64,000 nucleotides of DNA from Myroides odoratus (GTDB lineage Bacteria; Bacteroidota; Bacteroidia; Flavobacteriales; Flavobacteriaceae), in NCBI RefSeq assembly GCF_001549985.1, contig NZ_LROZ01000001.1:310001-374000 (forward strand), written 5' to 3'. Of this stretch, positions 19,095 through 28,490 are shown piece by piece; positions within the stretch are counted from its first letter, which is position 1; each line of letters starts with the position of its first letter. A model generated the notes under the pieces. The model did not search any database. It had not been told where the DNA came from and worked only from the letters and a program-made list of their open reading frames with translations. The position numbers were made by a program, and so were the translations under genes.

Positions 19095-19718
19095 ATGAAA
19101 AAAATACTCGCACTGATTGTACTACTATCCACAATAAGCTATGCTCAGCAGACAACATTTAAAGAAGGAGATTTGATATTTCAAAACTTAAAATGCAGTC
19201 CGCTTTGTGATGCTATTAATGAAGTAACTTATGGATATGAAGGATTAAACTTCAATCATATCGGAATGGTTATTGAACACGAAGGCAGTTTACAAGTGAT
19301 TGAAGCGACTTGGCCTGAAGTCTGTATCACACCCCTCAATCAGTTTTTGAATAAAACACCAGAACCCTCCTATCTTGGACGTCTCGTTGTTAAACACGAA
19401 AAGTTAATTCCTCAAGCCAAAGCCTTTGCCCTAGAACAACTTGGCGTTCCTTATGACGAAAATTATTTATATGCTAATAGCAAATACTATTGCTCAGAAT
19501 TGATTTATGATGCTTTCAAAGCAGCCAATAAAAACAAAGAATTTTTTAGGATGTATCCTATGACTTATAAATCTAAATATACAGGCGAGTATTTTCCTGT
19601 TTGGGTGCAGTATTTTGAAAAACTGGATCAGATTATCCCAGAAGGATCTCCAGGATGTAATCCAGCGAGTTTATCTTGGTCAAAAAACATCACTATTGTA
19701 GGTCCTATCGTACAATAG
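19095..19718 (+). CDS. Secreted YiiX/NlpC-P60-like cysteine hydrolase
   Basis: A 207-residue exported protein. The ATG at 19095 is chosen because it begins a clean signal peptide (MKKILALIVLL... SYA); an upstream TTG falls in the -7 box. The mature part resembles the permuted papain-like YiiX/YebB group: a histidine in FNHIGMVIE and a later cysteine in YYCSELIYDAF, which are the expected catalytic pair. Such enzymes cleave amide or lipid bonds in the envelope; the substrate is unknown. Its last codons overlap a hairpin that probably terminates the opposing thioredoxin-like gene. Confidence 0.82.
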   Translation: MKKILALIVLLSTISYAQQTTFKEGDLIFQNLKCSPLCDAINEVTYGYEGLNFNHIGMVIEHEGSLQVIEATWPEVCITPLNQFLNKTPEPSYLGRLVVKHEKLIPQAKAFALEQLGVPYDENYLYANSKYYCSELIYDAFKAANKNKEFFRMYPMTYKSKYTGEYFPVWVQYFEKLDQIIPEGSPGCNPASLSWSKNITIVGPIVQ

Positions 19719-19722
19719 TGAT
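19689..19722 (-). terminator. Terminator of the thioredoxin-like gene, inside the end of the neighbouring gene
   Basis: Perfect 12-bp stem ATCACTATTGTA / TACAATAGTGAT with a 10-nt loop. On the minus strand it is followed by a T6 run. It lies within the last codons and stop of the convergent YiiX-like gene, so one sequence serves as coding DNA and terminator. Confidence 0.7.
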
Positions 19723-19731
19723 GCTATAGAT

Positions 19732-20334
19732 TTAGTTATCAATTGAGGTCATCAATGCAGCAACTTCTTGTTGTACTTGTTGGCCTTTATTTTTTGTATA
19801 CCACTTGTTTAACAAGATGATTCCATCCTCGTCAAATTTCCCGTGTTCTGCTTTGTAATCATTTACTACTTGTACTGCACCAGCAGGGCGTGGCCCCCAA
19901 TGACCTAAAACCTCTAATGTTTCTTTGTCTACGATTAACAACTTTGGAATTGCTCGTCCTCCATTGGTTAGGTATTGATCCATCAACTCCAAGTTTTGAT
20001 CGCGAAATACAATACGCAACTCTACTTTCCCCGTAAGTTTAGCCATTTTATTTAACATCGGTACAGACTGAGCCGCATCTCCACACCAACTTTCAGAAAT
20101 CACCAACCAGATATACTCTTTCCCTAAGTTTTCCATTACTAAAGCCACTTCAGGCTCTACACTCAACGTTTTATCTAAGCGATGTAAACGCGCTTCATTC
20201 AATTCCGCATAAGGTAAATAATCTGCAGAAAGATTTAATTTCTCTGGGTTATTTTGCAGAGCATCTGTAACATACGAACGGAACTCCTCATAAGAAAAGC
20301 TATTATTCAATTCTTTTATTTCGACTTTGTTCAT
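19732..20334 (-). CDS. Thioredoxin-family protein with a WCGDA active-site motif
   Basis: A 200-residue thioredoxin-fold protein without a signal peptide, so probably cytoplasmic. The motif in ISESWCGDAAQSVP keeps only the first cysteine of CxxC, so it is unlikely to be a standard dithiol oxidoreductase; single-Cys WCGDx members of this family are common in Bacteroidota. A cis-proline region (GRAIPKLLIVD near residues 126-136) supports the fold. The role could be thiol handling or substrate binding; this is not shown. It is monocistronic and convergent with the YiiX-like gene. Confidence 0.82.
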   Translation of the reverse strand: MNKVEIKELNNSFSYEEFRSYVTDALQNNPEKLNLSADYLPYAELNEARLHRLDKTLSVEPEVALVMENLGKEYIWLVISESWCGDAAQSVPMLNKMAKLTGKVELRIVFRDQNLELMDQYLTNGGRAIPKLLIVDKETLEVLGHWGPRPAGAVQVVNDYKAEHGKFDEDGIILLNKWYTKNKGQQVQQEVAALMTSIDN

Positions 20335-20403
20335 TTTTGTTTAATTTTATTAGTTTGAATTCAAAGTTAAACTTTTAAACACTAATCTATCAATACTTTA
20401 TTT

Positions 20404-21198
20404 ATGAAAACCCCAAAAATAGGTTTAGCTTTATCTGGAGGTGGCTATAAAGGGATAGCTCATGCAGGTGTTCTTTCCTTTTTACTGGAGCAAAACATCA
20501 AGCCGAAAATCCTCGCCGGAACAAGTGCTGGATCAATTGTTTCTTGTTTATATGCGATGGGATTAACGCCACATGAGATCTTGGATTTTTTTAAATCTGT
20601 CAATGTGTTAAACTGGCATTTTTTTACGTTTAAAAAAGCAGGGCTAATTGATTCAAATGCATTTGAGAAATACCTATTCTCTATTTTTGAAAACAGAACC
20701 TTGGATGACTTGCCAATTCCTGTTCTGATTAACTCCACAGATATTGCAAAAGGAGAAATACACGTTTTTGACCCTGACACTCGCGTAATTGATGCAATTT
20801 TAGCCTCTAGTGCTTTTCCTGCTATTTTTTCGCCCCATAGCATTAACGAACAATTGTATAGCGACGGAGGCATCCTCAACAATTTCGCCACAGATTTAAT
20901 TCGAGAGGATTGTGATTTTCTCATCGGAAGTAATGTGTGCCCTATTGAGCAATTAGACAAAAAAAATCTAAACTCTCTCCGATCTGTAGCCATTCGAGCC
21001 TATGATTTAATGGCTGCTAATCACAACCGCTCCCAATCGATTTTATGTGATTGGCTCATTGAATCGCATCACATCACTCAATATTCAACTTTTGAGCGAA
21101 ATAAGCAACGCATGGATGAAATTTTTGACTTGGGATATCAAGCAGCGAGTAGAACGTTTAAAAATCATCAGGATAAATTCGAGAAAGCTATTTTATAG
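20404..21198 (+). CDS. Patatin-like phospholipase
   Basis: Serine lipid acyl hydrolase of the patatin family (RssA/YjjU-like), 264 residues, no signal peptide. The oxyanion loop GGGYKG near residue 16, the nucleophile Ser41 in GTSAGS and Asp154 in SDGG form the complete Ser-Asp dyad, so it should be active. Substrate probably membrane phospholipid or lysophospholipid (family inference). It is followed 46 bp later by pyrH, which has its own promoter. Confidence 0.92.
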   Translation: MKTPKIGLALSGGGYKGIAHAGVLSFLLEQNIKPKILAGTSAGSIVSCLYAMGLTPHEILDFFKSVNVLNWHFFTFKKAGLIDSNAFEKYLFSIFENRTLDDLPIPVLINSTDIAKGEIHVFDPDTRVIDAILASSAFPAIFSPHSINEQLYSDGGILNNFATDLIREDCDFLIGSNVCPIEQLDKKNLNSLRSVAIRAYDLMAANHNRSQSILCDWLIESHHITQYSTFERNKQRMDEIFDLGYQAASRTFKNHQDKFEKAIL

Positions 21199-21212
21199 TA
21201 GCATATAATCTT

Positions 21213-21220
21213 TATATTTG
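21213..21220 (+). promoter_or_regulatory. -7 box for pyrH-frr
   Basis: TATATTTG matches TAnnTTTG and ends 24 nt before the pyrH ATG. A good -33 TTG is not seen. Confidence 0.45.
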
Positions 21221-21244
21221 CAAAACTTTAAAAATATCATATCC

Positions 21245-21964
21245 ATGAAATACAAAAGAATTCTACTTAAATTAAGTGGAGAAGCTTTAATGGGAGAGAA
21301 TCAATATGGAATTGACCCTAAGAGATTAGCTGAGTACGCAGCTGAAGTAAAAAAAGTACATGATCTAGGTGTTGAAATAGCGATTGTTATTGGTGGTGGA
21401 AATATTTTTAGAGGAGTAGCAGGAGCAAGTGTAGGGATGGATCGCGTTCAAGGAGACTATATGGGAATGCTTGCAACGATTATCAACGGAATGGCTCTTC
21501 AAGGAGCTCTAGAAGATGCAGGAATGCTAACTCGTTTACAGACAGCCTTGAAAATCGAAGCAGTTGCTGAGCCTTATATCAAAAGAAGAGCAGTTCGTCA
21601 CTTGGAAAAAGGTAGGATTGTAATTTTTGGAGCAGGAACAGGAAACCCATATTTCACTACAGATACCGCTGCAGTATTAAGAGGTGTTGAAATCAATGCT
21701 GATGTTATTTTAAAAGGAACACGTGTTGATGGAGTATACAATGCAGATCCTGAAAAAGATCCTACAGCCGTTAAATTTGAACAAATCACATTTAGCGATG
21801 TGCTAACCAAAGGATTGAATGTGATGGACACGACTGCATTTACATTGAGTAGAGAAAACGAGTTACCCATTGTGGTATTCGATATGAATAAAGAAAACAA
21901 TTTACTAAAAGTTTGCCAAGGAGATGATTCAGTAGGAACTACTGTTTCCGTAAACATTAATTAA
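21245..21964 (+). CDS. pyrH: Uridylate kinase
   Basis: Phosphorylates UMP to UDP in pyrimidine nucleotide synthesis; hexameric and regulated by GTP and UTP in known homologues. The ATG at 21245 ([15 protein letters not shown]) gives 239 residues, the usual size; an upstream TTG in the -7 box is rejected. The glycine-rich [10 protein letters not shown] near residues 8-17, [10 protein letters not shown] near 50-59 and [16 protein letters not shown] near 126-141 are the family nucleotide and acceptor motifs. frr starts 8 bp downstream, the common pyrH-frr pairing. Confidence 0.97.
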   Translation: MKYKRILLKLSGEALMGENQYGIDPKRLAEYAAEVKKVHDLGVEIAIVIGGGNIFRGVAGASVGMDRVQGDYMGMLATIINGMALQGALEDAGMLTRLQTALKIEAVAEPYIKRRAVRHLEKGRIVIFGAGTGNPYFTTDTAAVLRGVEINADVILKGTRVDGVYNADPEKDPTAVKFEQITFSDVLTKGLNVMDTTAFTLSRENELPIVVFDMNKENNLLKVCQGDDSVGTTVSVNIN

Positions 21965-21972
21965 TAAACGTT

Positions 21973-22536
21973 ATGACAGAAGAAATAGATTTAATTATTG
22001 CAAGTGCAAAAGAGGCAATGGACGGTTCTATTGCTCACTTAGAAAAATCTTTATTAAATATTCGTGCTGGAAAAGCAACACCTCAAATGTTAGGTGGTGT
22101 TTTTGTAGACTATTACGGTTCACAAACTCCCCTATCACAAGTAGCAAGTGTAAACGTTCCAGATGCTCGTACATTAACGGTTACACCTTGGGAAAAAAGC
22201 ATGTTACAACCTATTGAAAAAGCGATTATGATTGCTAATTTAGGGTTGAATCCAATGAATAATGGAGATAATATCATCATCAATATTCCTGCTTTAACAG
22301 AAGAGAGACGTAAAGACTTGGTCAAACAAGCAAAAGCGGAATCAGAAGACGCTAAAATTGGTATTCGCAATGCGCGTAAAGACGCTAACAACGATATCAA
22401 GAAAGAAGAGAAAAACGGAGTTTCTGAAGATGTTTGTAAAGATGCTGAAGAGCAAATACAAAAAATGACAGATGCTTTTGTAAAGAAAATCGATGAAATC
22501 TTAGTGAAAAAAGAAGAAGAAATTCTAAAAGTATAA
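21973..22536 (+). CDS. frr: Ribosome-recycling factor
   Basis: Splits post-termination ribosomes together with EF-G. It has 187 residues, near the standard 185, with the conserved RAGKATPQML near 31-40 and the DARTLTVTPWEKSML segment near 64-78. The C-terminal three-helix bundle ends in a lysine/glutamate-rich helix. Second gene after pyrH, with a strong terminator 24 bp after its stop. Confidence 0.97.
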   Translation: MTEEIDLIIASAKEAMDGSIAHLEKSLLNIRAGKATPQMLGGVFVDYYGSQTPLSQVASVNVPDARTLTVTPWEKSMLQPIEKAIMIANLGLNPMNNGDNIIINIPALTEERRKDLVKQAKAESEDAKIGIRNARKDANNDIKKEEKNGVSEDVCKDAEEQIQKMTDAFVKKIDEILVKKEEEILKV

Positions 22537-22560
22537 AGCAAAGAAAATGCTTAAACAAGT

Positions 22561-22593
22561 AAAAGAGGGTGTCCTAAACGGTCACCCTCTTTT
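22561..22593 (+). terminator. Terminator after frr
   Basis: Stem AAAAGAGGGTG / CACCCTCTTTT followed by more T residues. Confidence 0.88.
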
Positions 22594-22613
22594 TTTGGTA
22601 CCTTCTTTAGGAT

Positions 22614-22657
22614 GAGTCCATAGTGCCTCCATACTGAGTCCATAGCGAGTCCAATAA
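22614..22657. repeat. Period-11 tandem repeat in the frr-asnS gap
   Basis: Four units at 11-bp steps, GAGTCCATAGT, GCCTCCATACT, GAGTCCATAGC and GAGTCCAATAA. The 336-bp gap also contains a short inverted repeat CCGCC/GGCGG (22691-22707) and the asnS promoter; no gene is seen in it. Confidence 0.75.
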
Positions 22658-22810
22658 AACAAGGTTTTTTATAGTATCACCCTCCTCTCACCGCCCACTT
22701 CAGGCGGAAGCAACTACAAAGACTCCTGACAACTGGCTCAAAAACGGTATTTCAATTTTATTCTTTGATTAATAACCTCGTTGATTACACAAATATCTAT
22801 TGTTTTTTAG

Positions 22811-22818
22811 TACATTTG
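22811..22818 (+). promoter_or_regulatory. -7 box for asnS
   Basis: TACATTTG matches TAnnTTTG and lies 54 nt before the asnS ATG, giving a longer leader than its neighbours. Confidence 0.45.
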
Positions 22819-22872
22819 TTCGTATTTCAATTCCAAGAATTGATCTACCAGGTAACAAAAATATAATCAAAA

Positions 22873-24306
22873 ATGAAACACACCAAAATTATCGATCTAC
22901 TTACCGGGAAGGCACTTTTGCACGAAGTAAAAGCAAAAGGTTGGGTAAAGACATTTAGAAACAACCAATTTATTGCTTTAAATGACGGATCGACAATCAA
23001 TAACATCCAATGTGTTGTTGACTTAGATAAGTTTCCTGCTGAATTATTAAAAAAGATTCACACAGGAGCAGCTATTTCTGTAAGAGGTACCCTAATTGAA
23101 AGTAGAGGAGCTGGACAAAATGTAGAAATCCAAGTTGAAAACTTAAAAGTTTATGGTGAATCCAATCCAGAAGAGTATCCAATTCAACCCAAAAAACACT
23201 CGTTAGAGTTTTTACGTGAAAATGCTCACTTGCGAATTAGAACAAACATTTTTGGTGCTATTATGCGTGTAAGAAGTACACTTTCTTATGCAGTACATAA
23301 ATATTTCCAAGACAATGGTTTCTTCTACTTCAATGCACCAATCATCACAGGATCTGATGCTGAAGGAGCTGGAGAAATGTTTAAAGTAACCAATTTCAAT
23401 TTAAATAAACTTCCACGTACTGAAGAAGGAGCGGTTGATTTCTCTGAAGATTTCTTTGGAAAAGCAACAAACCTAACTGTATCTGGACAATTAGAAGCAG
23501 AAACGTATGCTATGGCATTGGGATCAGTATATACATTTGGTCCTACTTTCCGTGCAGAAAATTCAAATACATCTCGTCACTTAGCTGAATTCTGGATGAT
23601 CGAACCTGAGGTTGCGTTCAACAAATTAGCAGACAACATGGATTTAGCAGAGGATTTCATTAAATATGTCATCAACTACACGCTAGAGAAATGTCAAGAT
23701 GATTTAGCTTTCTTAGAGAAGAGATTGCAAGAAGAAGAGAAGAACAAGCCACAAGCTGAACGCAGTGAAATGTCTTTATTAGAGAAGCTTCGCTTTATTA
23801 CGGAGAACAACTTCAAACGCGTAAGCTATACAGAGGCTATTGATATTTTAAAAGCTTCTAAGCCAAATAAGAACAAGAAATTCAACTATATTATTGAAGA
23901 ATGGGGTGCTGATTTACAAAGTGAGCACGAACGCTATTTAGTAGAAAAACACTTCAAATGCCCCGTAATCTTATTTGATTATCCAGCAGATATCAAAGCA
24001 TTTTATATGCGCATGAACGAGGATGGAAAAACAGTTCGCGCAATGGATATCTTATTCCCTGGAATTGGAGAAATTGTAGGTGGTTCTGAAAGAGAAGAGC
24101 GTTATGACGTTTTATTAGACAAAATCGAATCAATGGGAATCGACAAAGAAGAATTATGGTGGTATCTAGACACCCGTAAATTCGGTACAGCTCCACACAG
24201 TGGATTTGGTCTTGGATTTGAGCGTTTAGTACTATTCGTTACTGGTATGACGAACATTAGAGACGTTATTCCTTTCCCTAGAACTCCGCAAAATGCAGCG
24301 TTTTAA
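22873..24306 (+). CDS. asnS: Asparaginyl-tRNA synthetase
   Basis: Class IIb synthetase charging tRNA-Asn, 477 residues. Residues ~15-105 form the OB-fold anticodon-binding domain. Class II motif 2 ([23 protein letters not shown]) and motif 3 ([15 protein letters not shown] near 447-461) are clear, and the GSERE loop near 397-401 is typical. The internal segment [16 protein letters not shown] around 285-300 is a charged helix-rich insertion common in Bacteroidota. The gene is monocistronic; an unusual inverted repeat follows before rpoN. Confidence 0.96.
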   Translation: MKHTKIIDLLTGKALLHEVKAKGWVKTFRNNQFIALNDGSTINNIQCVVDLDKFPAELLKKIHTGAAISVRGTLIESRGAGQNVEIQVENLKVYGESNPEEYPIQPKKHSLEFLRENAHLRIRTNIFGAIMRVRSTLSYAVHKYFQDNGFFYFNAPIITGSDAEGAGEMFKVTNFNLNKLPRTEEGAVDFSEDFFGKATNLTVSGQLEAETYAMALGSVYTFGPTFRAENSNTSRHLAEFWMIEPEVAFNKLADNMDLAEDFIKYVINYTLEKCQDDLAFLEKRLQEEEKNKPQAERSEMSLLEKLRFITENNFKRVSYTEAIDILKASKPNKNKKFNYIIEEWGADLQSEHERYLVEKHFKCPVILFDYPADIKAFYMRMNEDGKTVRAMDILFPGIGEIVGGSEREERYDVLLDKIESMGIDKEELWWYLDTRKFGTAPHSGFGLGFERLVLFVTGMTNIRDVIPFPRTPQNAAF

Positions 24307-24329
24307 TTATTCATAGAAAGAAACCCTTC

Positions 24330-24394
24330 AAATGTTTACTTTTATCGTATTTTTTCTTTAATTTAGAGGGAATACTGATTAAAAGTAAACATTT
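24330..24394. repeat. 15-bp perfect inverted repeat upstream of rpoN
   Basis: Arms AAATGTTTACTTTTA (24330-24344) and TAAAAGTAAACATTT (24380-24394) are exact reverse complements, 35 bp apart, and the second arm ends 23 bp before the rpoN ATG. The arms are AT-rich and the spacer is long, so it looks more like a two-site operator than a terminator. Confidence 0.7.
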
Positions 24395-24417
24395 TTATTT
24401 CGTTAATTTTATTTAGC

Positions 24418-25872
24418 ATGCTAAAACAAAGTTTACAGCTTAAGTTATCTCAAAAATTATCTCCTCAGCAAATCCAGTTGATGAAGCTGATTCAATTGCC
24501 TACTTTAGCCTTTGAACAAAGGTTGAAAGAGGAACTAATTGAAAATCCTGCCTTGGAAACCGGAAAAGAAGAAACAGGAGATGACTTCGAGAGTTTAGAC
24601 AATGATTTTGACGACTTTGACAATGAACGCATTGACACAGAGGACATCAATATTGATGACTACCTCAGCGATGATGAAATTCCGGATTACAAATTACAAG
24701 CAAATAATTATAGCTCAGATGATGAGGACTATGAAGCACCGATTATTGCAACAGAATCCTTTCATCAAAATTTAATCAATCAACTCAATACCTTCATCCT
24801 TTCTGACCATGATAGAGCCATTGCGGAATTCTTAGTGGGGAGTATTGATGAAATGGGGTATATCCGTCGTGACGTGCAAGACATTGTGGATGACTTAGCC
24901 TTTACTCAAGGTATTTACACTGATTTAGAAACAGTTGAAAACATCTTGAGCATTGTTCATGAACTTGAGCCAATTGGCGTAGGTGCACGTGATTTACAAG
25001 AGTGTTTATTGTTGCAATTAAAACACAAAACTCCCACGGATGCTATTACCATAGCCAAAGACATCATTGAAAATCAATTTGACGCCTTTACAAAAAAACA
25101 CTACGACAAGCTCTTAACGCGCTATAATATTACCAAAGATCAATTGCGCAAAGCGATTGATGAAATTGAGAAACTCAATCCTAAACCAGGAGGAGCTTAC
25201 ACTGGATCTAATCGCTTCATTGAACAAGTGATTCCCGATTTTACCATCAAAATTGTCGATGGTGAAATCGAATTAACTTTAAACAATAGAAATGCACCTG
25301 AGTTACACGTCTCTCGCGATTATCAAGAGATGTTACAGACGTATAAAGATTCTACACAAGCGAGTGCCTCTCAAAAAGATGCTGTTCAATTCATCAAGCA
25401 AAAGTTAGATGGAGCGAAGTGGTTCATTGATGCCATCAAACAACGCCATGAAACGCTATATGTTACCATGAGTGCTATTATACATTATCAACAAGAATAT
25501 TTTTTAACTGGAGACGAAACCAAGCTAAAACCAATGATTCTAAAAGACATTGCCGATTTAGTTGGGTTGGATATTTCCACGATTTCACGCGTTGCTAATA
25601 GTAAATACGTAGAAACACCTTATGGCACTAAATTGATCAAAAACTTCTTTTCAGAAGCCATGATGAATGATCAAGGAGAAGAAGTATCTACGATTGAAAT
25701 CAAGAAGATTCTAGAAAATATCATTATGGATGAGGATAAAAAGAAACCGTATCCTGATGATAAAATTGCGGATTTACTGAAAGAAAAAGGATATCCTATT
25801 GCTCGAAGAACAGTTGCGAAATACAGAGAACAATTGGACATTCCAGTCGCTCGAATGAGAAAGAAAATCTAA
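24418..25872 (+). CDS. rpoN: RNA polymerase sigma-54 factor
   Basis: Alternative sigma factor that recognises -24/-12 promoters and needs an AAA+ activator. It has 484 residues. Region I (about 1-45) is Gln/Leu-rich (QLKLSQKLSPQQIQLM), region II is strongly acidic (about 50-105, many Asp/Glu), followed by core-binding and DNA-binding regions. The RpoN box ARRTVAKYRE is at 462-471, in the family form. All regions are intact. Its own expression may be tied to the inverted repeat just upstream (inference). Confidence 0.96.
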   Translation: MLKQSLQLKLSQKLSPQQIQLMKLIQLPTLAFEQRLKEELIENPALETGKEETGDDFESLDNDFDDFDNERIDTEDINIDDYLSDDEIPDYKLQANNYSSDDEDYEAPIIATESFHQNLINQLNTFILSDHDRAIAEFLVGSIDEMGYIRRDVQDIVDDLAFTQGIYTDLETVENILSIVHELEPIGVGARDLQECLLLQLKHKTPTDAITIAKDIIENQFDAFTKKHYDKLLTRYNITKDQLRKAIDEIEKLNPKPGGAYTGSNRFIEQVIPDFTIKIVDGEIELTLNNRNAPELHVSRDYQEMLQTYKDSTQASASQKDAVQFIKQKLDGAKWFIDAIKQRHETLYVTMSAIIHYQQEYFLTGDETKLKPMILKDIADLVGLDISTISRVANSKYVETPYGTKLIKNFFSEAMMNDQGEEVSTIEIKKILENIIMDEDKKKPYPDDKIADLLKEKGYPIARRTVAKYREQLDIPVARMRKKI

Positions 25873-25913
25873 CTAAAAATACAAACCATTCACTAACCTT
25901 GCGGTAGGCCACC

Positions 25914-26525
25914 ATGAAAAAATTAGCTCAACTTGTTTCCTATCTTTTTCATCCTATTTTGGTGCCTTTACAAACTGTTGGGTTGTATTTTCTTATTCAG
26001 TACTATTATTTTACGCCATTAGAACTGTCTATTATTCTCAGTCAAGTAGCCATTGTTACTTTTTTCATTCCCATTTCCATTTACTATTTGATGCGTTCCT
26101 TGCGCATTCTTAAATCGAGTGTAATGGTCAATGAAACGAAAGAGCGCATCGTGCCTTTTGCCATTAACATTTTACTGCTTTATACACTTAAATCGCTGGT
26201 TTTATACAACAACAGTGCGTATGAGCTTAAGATTTATTTTTGGGGTTTAATTGGATCGTATACACTCTTATTACTTGGAGCCTTTTTGAAACAAAAATTC
26301 AGTGTTCACACCACTTTATTAACTGCAGGATTAACATTTCTTATCTTGTTGCTTATCCATCAAAAAACGCCAGCTTTAATTCTAGTCATTGGCTGTATAT
26401 TAATTACAGGTCTAACAGCGAGTGCTCGTTTATTTTTACGTGCACACACCTCATATGAAGTTGCTTTGGGTGGATTAATTGGGATTATTCCTCAAATTTT
26501 GTGTTGGGTACTTTTAACCCAATAA
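25914..26525 (+). CDS. Polytopic membrane protein, PAP2-like C-terminus
   Basis: A 203-residue protein with six predicted transmembrane helices. The C-terminal segment SARLFLRAHTSYEVALGG resembles the third motif of PAP2 phosphatases (SR-x5-H-x3-D), but Glu replaces the usual Asp and the first two motifs are not evident, so activity is doubtful. It lies 41 bp after rpoN and could be co-transcribed with it; it ends at a bidirectional terminator. I call it a PAP2-superfamily-like membrane protein with moderate confidence. Confidence 0.65.
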   Translation: MKKLAQLVSYLFHPILVPLQTVGLYFLIQYYYFTPLELSIILSQVAIVTFFIPISIYYLMRSLRILKSSVMVNETKERIVPFAINILLLYTLKSLVLYNNSAYELKIYFWGLIGSYTLLLLGAFLKQKFSVHTTLLTAGLTFLILLLIHQKTPALILVIGCILITGLTASARLFLRAHTSYEVALGGLIGIIPQILCWVLLTQ

Positions 26526-26527
26526 AA

Positions 26528-26551
26528 AAAAGAGCCTTTTCAAGCTCTTTT
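26528..26551. terminator. Bidirectional terminator between the PAP2-like and barrel-protein genes
   Basis: Stem AAAAGAGC / GCTCTTTT with an 8-nt loop, between two convergent genes. Confidence 0.85.
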
Positions 26552-26553
26552 CC

Positions 26554-27252
26554 TTATAAAATATAAAATATCACGCCCACTTTAAACAAGCGCAATTTTT
26601 CTGCATCATCTTTGATTGGGGCTTCTTTATAAATAGGATTCAAACCATAATAGGCATAAAAATTCCACGTATTAAATCCAGCTCCTACATACATTCCCAG
26701 CAACCATTTGTTGATATTGTCATCTCCTCTTACCGTTGTAGAATAGGTATCGGTTGATGTTTTAAGGCGACTTCCCAACACATAACTCGCTTTAAATCCT
26801 ACATACGTACGCCAGAATTTATGGCTTTCTGGAGTAGACGTTCTCCATCGCAATTCAATGGGTAAATCCAACATATGCAACGAAAGACTGTTTCTTTTAT
26901 AAGTTGGCAAGGTGGTATAGTTTCCATCTTCTGTTAGTCCGAAGTTATTGCGCAAATTTTGATACGAAAATCCGAAACCAGGTGCAATGGCAATCGTACG
27001 GCTTTTATTGATTGGAAAATCCCTCAAAAAACCAATATCCATCCCCAGGGAAACAGAATTTCCTTTAAACCCGACCGGTTTACCTTGCATCAAGGTATGA
27101 GATATTCCAAAGTAAAATTGGTCTTCCCTATACTTATAATCCAGTGTTGCGCTGTCCTTTTTACTAGTCAAATCCGCTAACACCTCATCTTCCTGTGCAA
27201 AAGAAAAGGACGAAAGTAAACAGCATATACCAAGTAAAAAGACATTCTTCAT
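26554..27252 (-). CDS. Outer-membrane beta-barrel protein (PorT-like)
   Basis: A 232-residue exported protein. The signal peptide ends SFA at residue 19. After a short linker the sequence alternates hydrophobic and polar residues as in an eight-stranded barrel, with strands such as FYFGISHTL, SVSLGMDIGF and TIAIAPGFGFSYQNL, and an end in IFYIL. This pattern fits the Bacteroidota 'porin family/PorT' barrels; whether it is the type IX secretion PorT itself cannot be decided here. It follows the DUF3078 gene by 17 bp and is probably in one operon with it and dxs. Confidence 0.7.
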   Translation of the reverse strand: MKNVFLLGICCLLSSFSFAQEDEVLADLTSKKDSATLDYKYREDQFYFGISHTLMQGKPVGFKGNSVSLGMDIGFLRDFPINKSRTIAIAPGFGFSYQNLRNNFGLTEDGNYTTLPTYKRNSLSLHMLDLPIELRWRTSTPESHKFWRTYVGFKASYVLGSRLKTSTDTYSTTVRGDDNINKWLLGMYVGAGFNTWNFYAYYGLNPIYKEAPIKDDAEKLRLFKVGVIFYIL

Positions 27253-27269
27253 GATGCTAATTTATAAAA

Positions 27270-28490
27270 TTAAAAGGAATAAACGAGGCCTACTCCAAGG
27301 GTTTGTTTGAATTGAATTTTCGGCCCTTCCATTACTTGTACGCCGTTGCGTTCCACTTTCGTTTTCACATTATCATCATAGATTAAGTTCACCCCAACAT
27401 TGGCGCGTACAAAATCATTCACTTTCATGTCGAGCTTTAAATCCCACATCACATCAATATTTCCAAATTGGTCGATATAATCGCTATAAAAAGTCAATTT
27501 GGTATCGATAAAAATATTAGTAAACACTTCTTTTTTCCACTCTGTACTCACCAATAAACCGACCTCCGCTTTATAGCGTTTTCCATGTCTTAGGATATTG
27601 CCATCATCATCTTTAACGGCAGACTCCACACCAAAAGCACCTTGATCTGCTAAACGCTGATCATTGACAAAAGTTGCTTTATAGGTTAACGGTGAAATAT
27701 AATATTTAATTCCTGTTTTGGAATCCATATACTCCCCCCCGATCCCGACGAATAAGTAAGCAGGAGCAAACCATCGTGAAACAGGATCATCTGTATTAGG
27801 GTAATTAAACCCGTCGGTAAATTGTGTTCTAAAATTTAACTTTGATACATAGTACCAATCTGAGGCTGCAGAAGATTTATATCCAAAAGTTGAATTAAGC
27901 TCCAATACATCATCCGTTTTGCGCAACTCACGATCAGATTGCTTATTTACACCATAGCGCACGTTTAAGAGATTATCCCAAATTAAACGCCCTTTGATAT
28001 ACTTTCTACTAAAATCTCCTTTTAGCAAACCTGAAATTGAATTATCACCCCCAGCACTCCAATTGACAAAAGCAATTTGATTAAAATCTAACCCTACTCT
28101 ATTTTTCTTTTCCCAATATCCCACAATCTCGTTATTCACAGGAATCGCAGATAATTGAATCTGAGGATTAAACTTAGTTTTGATTTGAGAGTATTTGGGT
28201 TTACTGCGTTCTACAAAAACTTCAGGTTTAAAGAAATTCAAATCTTCTTTACTCCCTAAGTTCATATAGCTCATTAATAAATCTTCCTCTGCATAATTCT
28301 GACGTGGTAAAAAATTCATTAAGGGATTGAAGGGATTCTCTTGTACTCTCAAGGTATCCTGAGCTACGGGTGCCTGAGGCTGAGGATTTCCTTGTGGAGT
28401 TTGTCCCTCTTGTGCCCATACACCTGCTCCCCCTAAACACAATACAGCAGATAACAAAGCAATCTTTCCTGACTTATTCAAAACTTTCAC
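27270..28490 (-). CDS. DUF3078 family exported protein
   Basis: A 406-residue secreted protein rich in beta strands that ends in GVGLVYSF, typical of an outer-membrane barrel. The start is a GTG at 28490, which opens a good signal peptide (KVLNKSGKIALLSAV... VWA) and overlaps the end of dxs by 17 bp, suggesting translational coupling. A proline/glutamine-rich stretch (residues ~28-42) follows the signal. The family is common in Bacteroidota and of unknown function. Confidence 0.82.
   Translation of the reverse strand: MKVLNKSGKIALLSAVLCLGGAGVWAQEGQTPQGNPQPQAPVAQDTLRVQENPFNPLMNFLPRQNYAEEDLLMSYMNLGSKEDLNFFKPEVFVERSKPKYSQIKTKFNPQIQLSAIPVNNEIVGYWEKKNRVGLDFNQIAFVNWSAGGDNSISGLLKGDFSRKYIKGRLIWDNLLNVRYGVNKQSDRELRKTDDVLELNSTFGYKSSAASDWYYVSKLNFRTQFTDGFNYPNTDDPVSRWFAPAYLFVGIGGEYMDSKTGIKYYISPLTYKATFVNDQRLADQGAFGVESAVKDDDGNILRHGKRYKAEVGLLVSTEWKKEVFTNIFIDTKLTFYSDYIDQFGNIDVMWDLKLDMKVNDFVRANVGVNLIYDDNVKTKVERNGVQVMEGPKIQFKQTLGVGLVYSF

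Noticed and set aside
20460-20993. 177-codon open frame antisense to the patatin gene
   Set aside because: The patatin frame has an intact Ser41/Asp154 dyad; the antisense product has no recognisable features.
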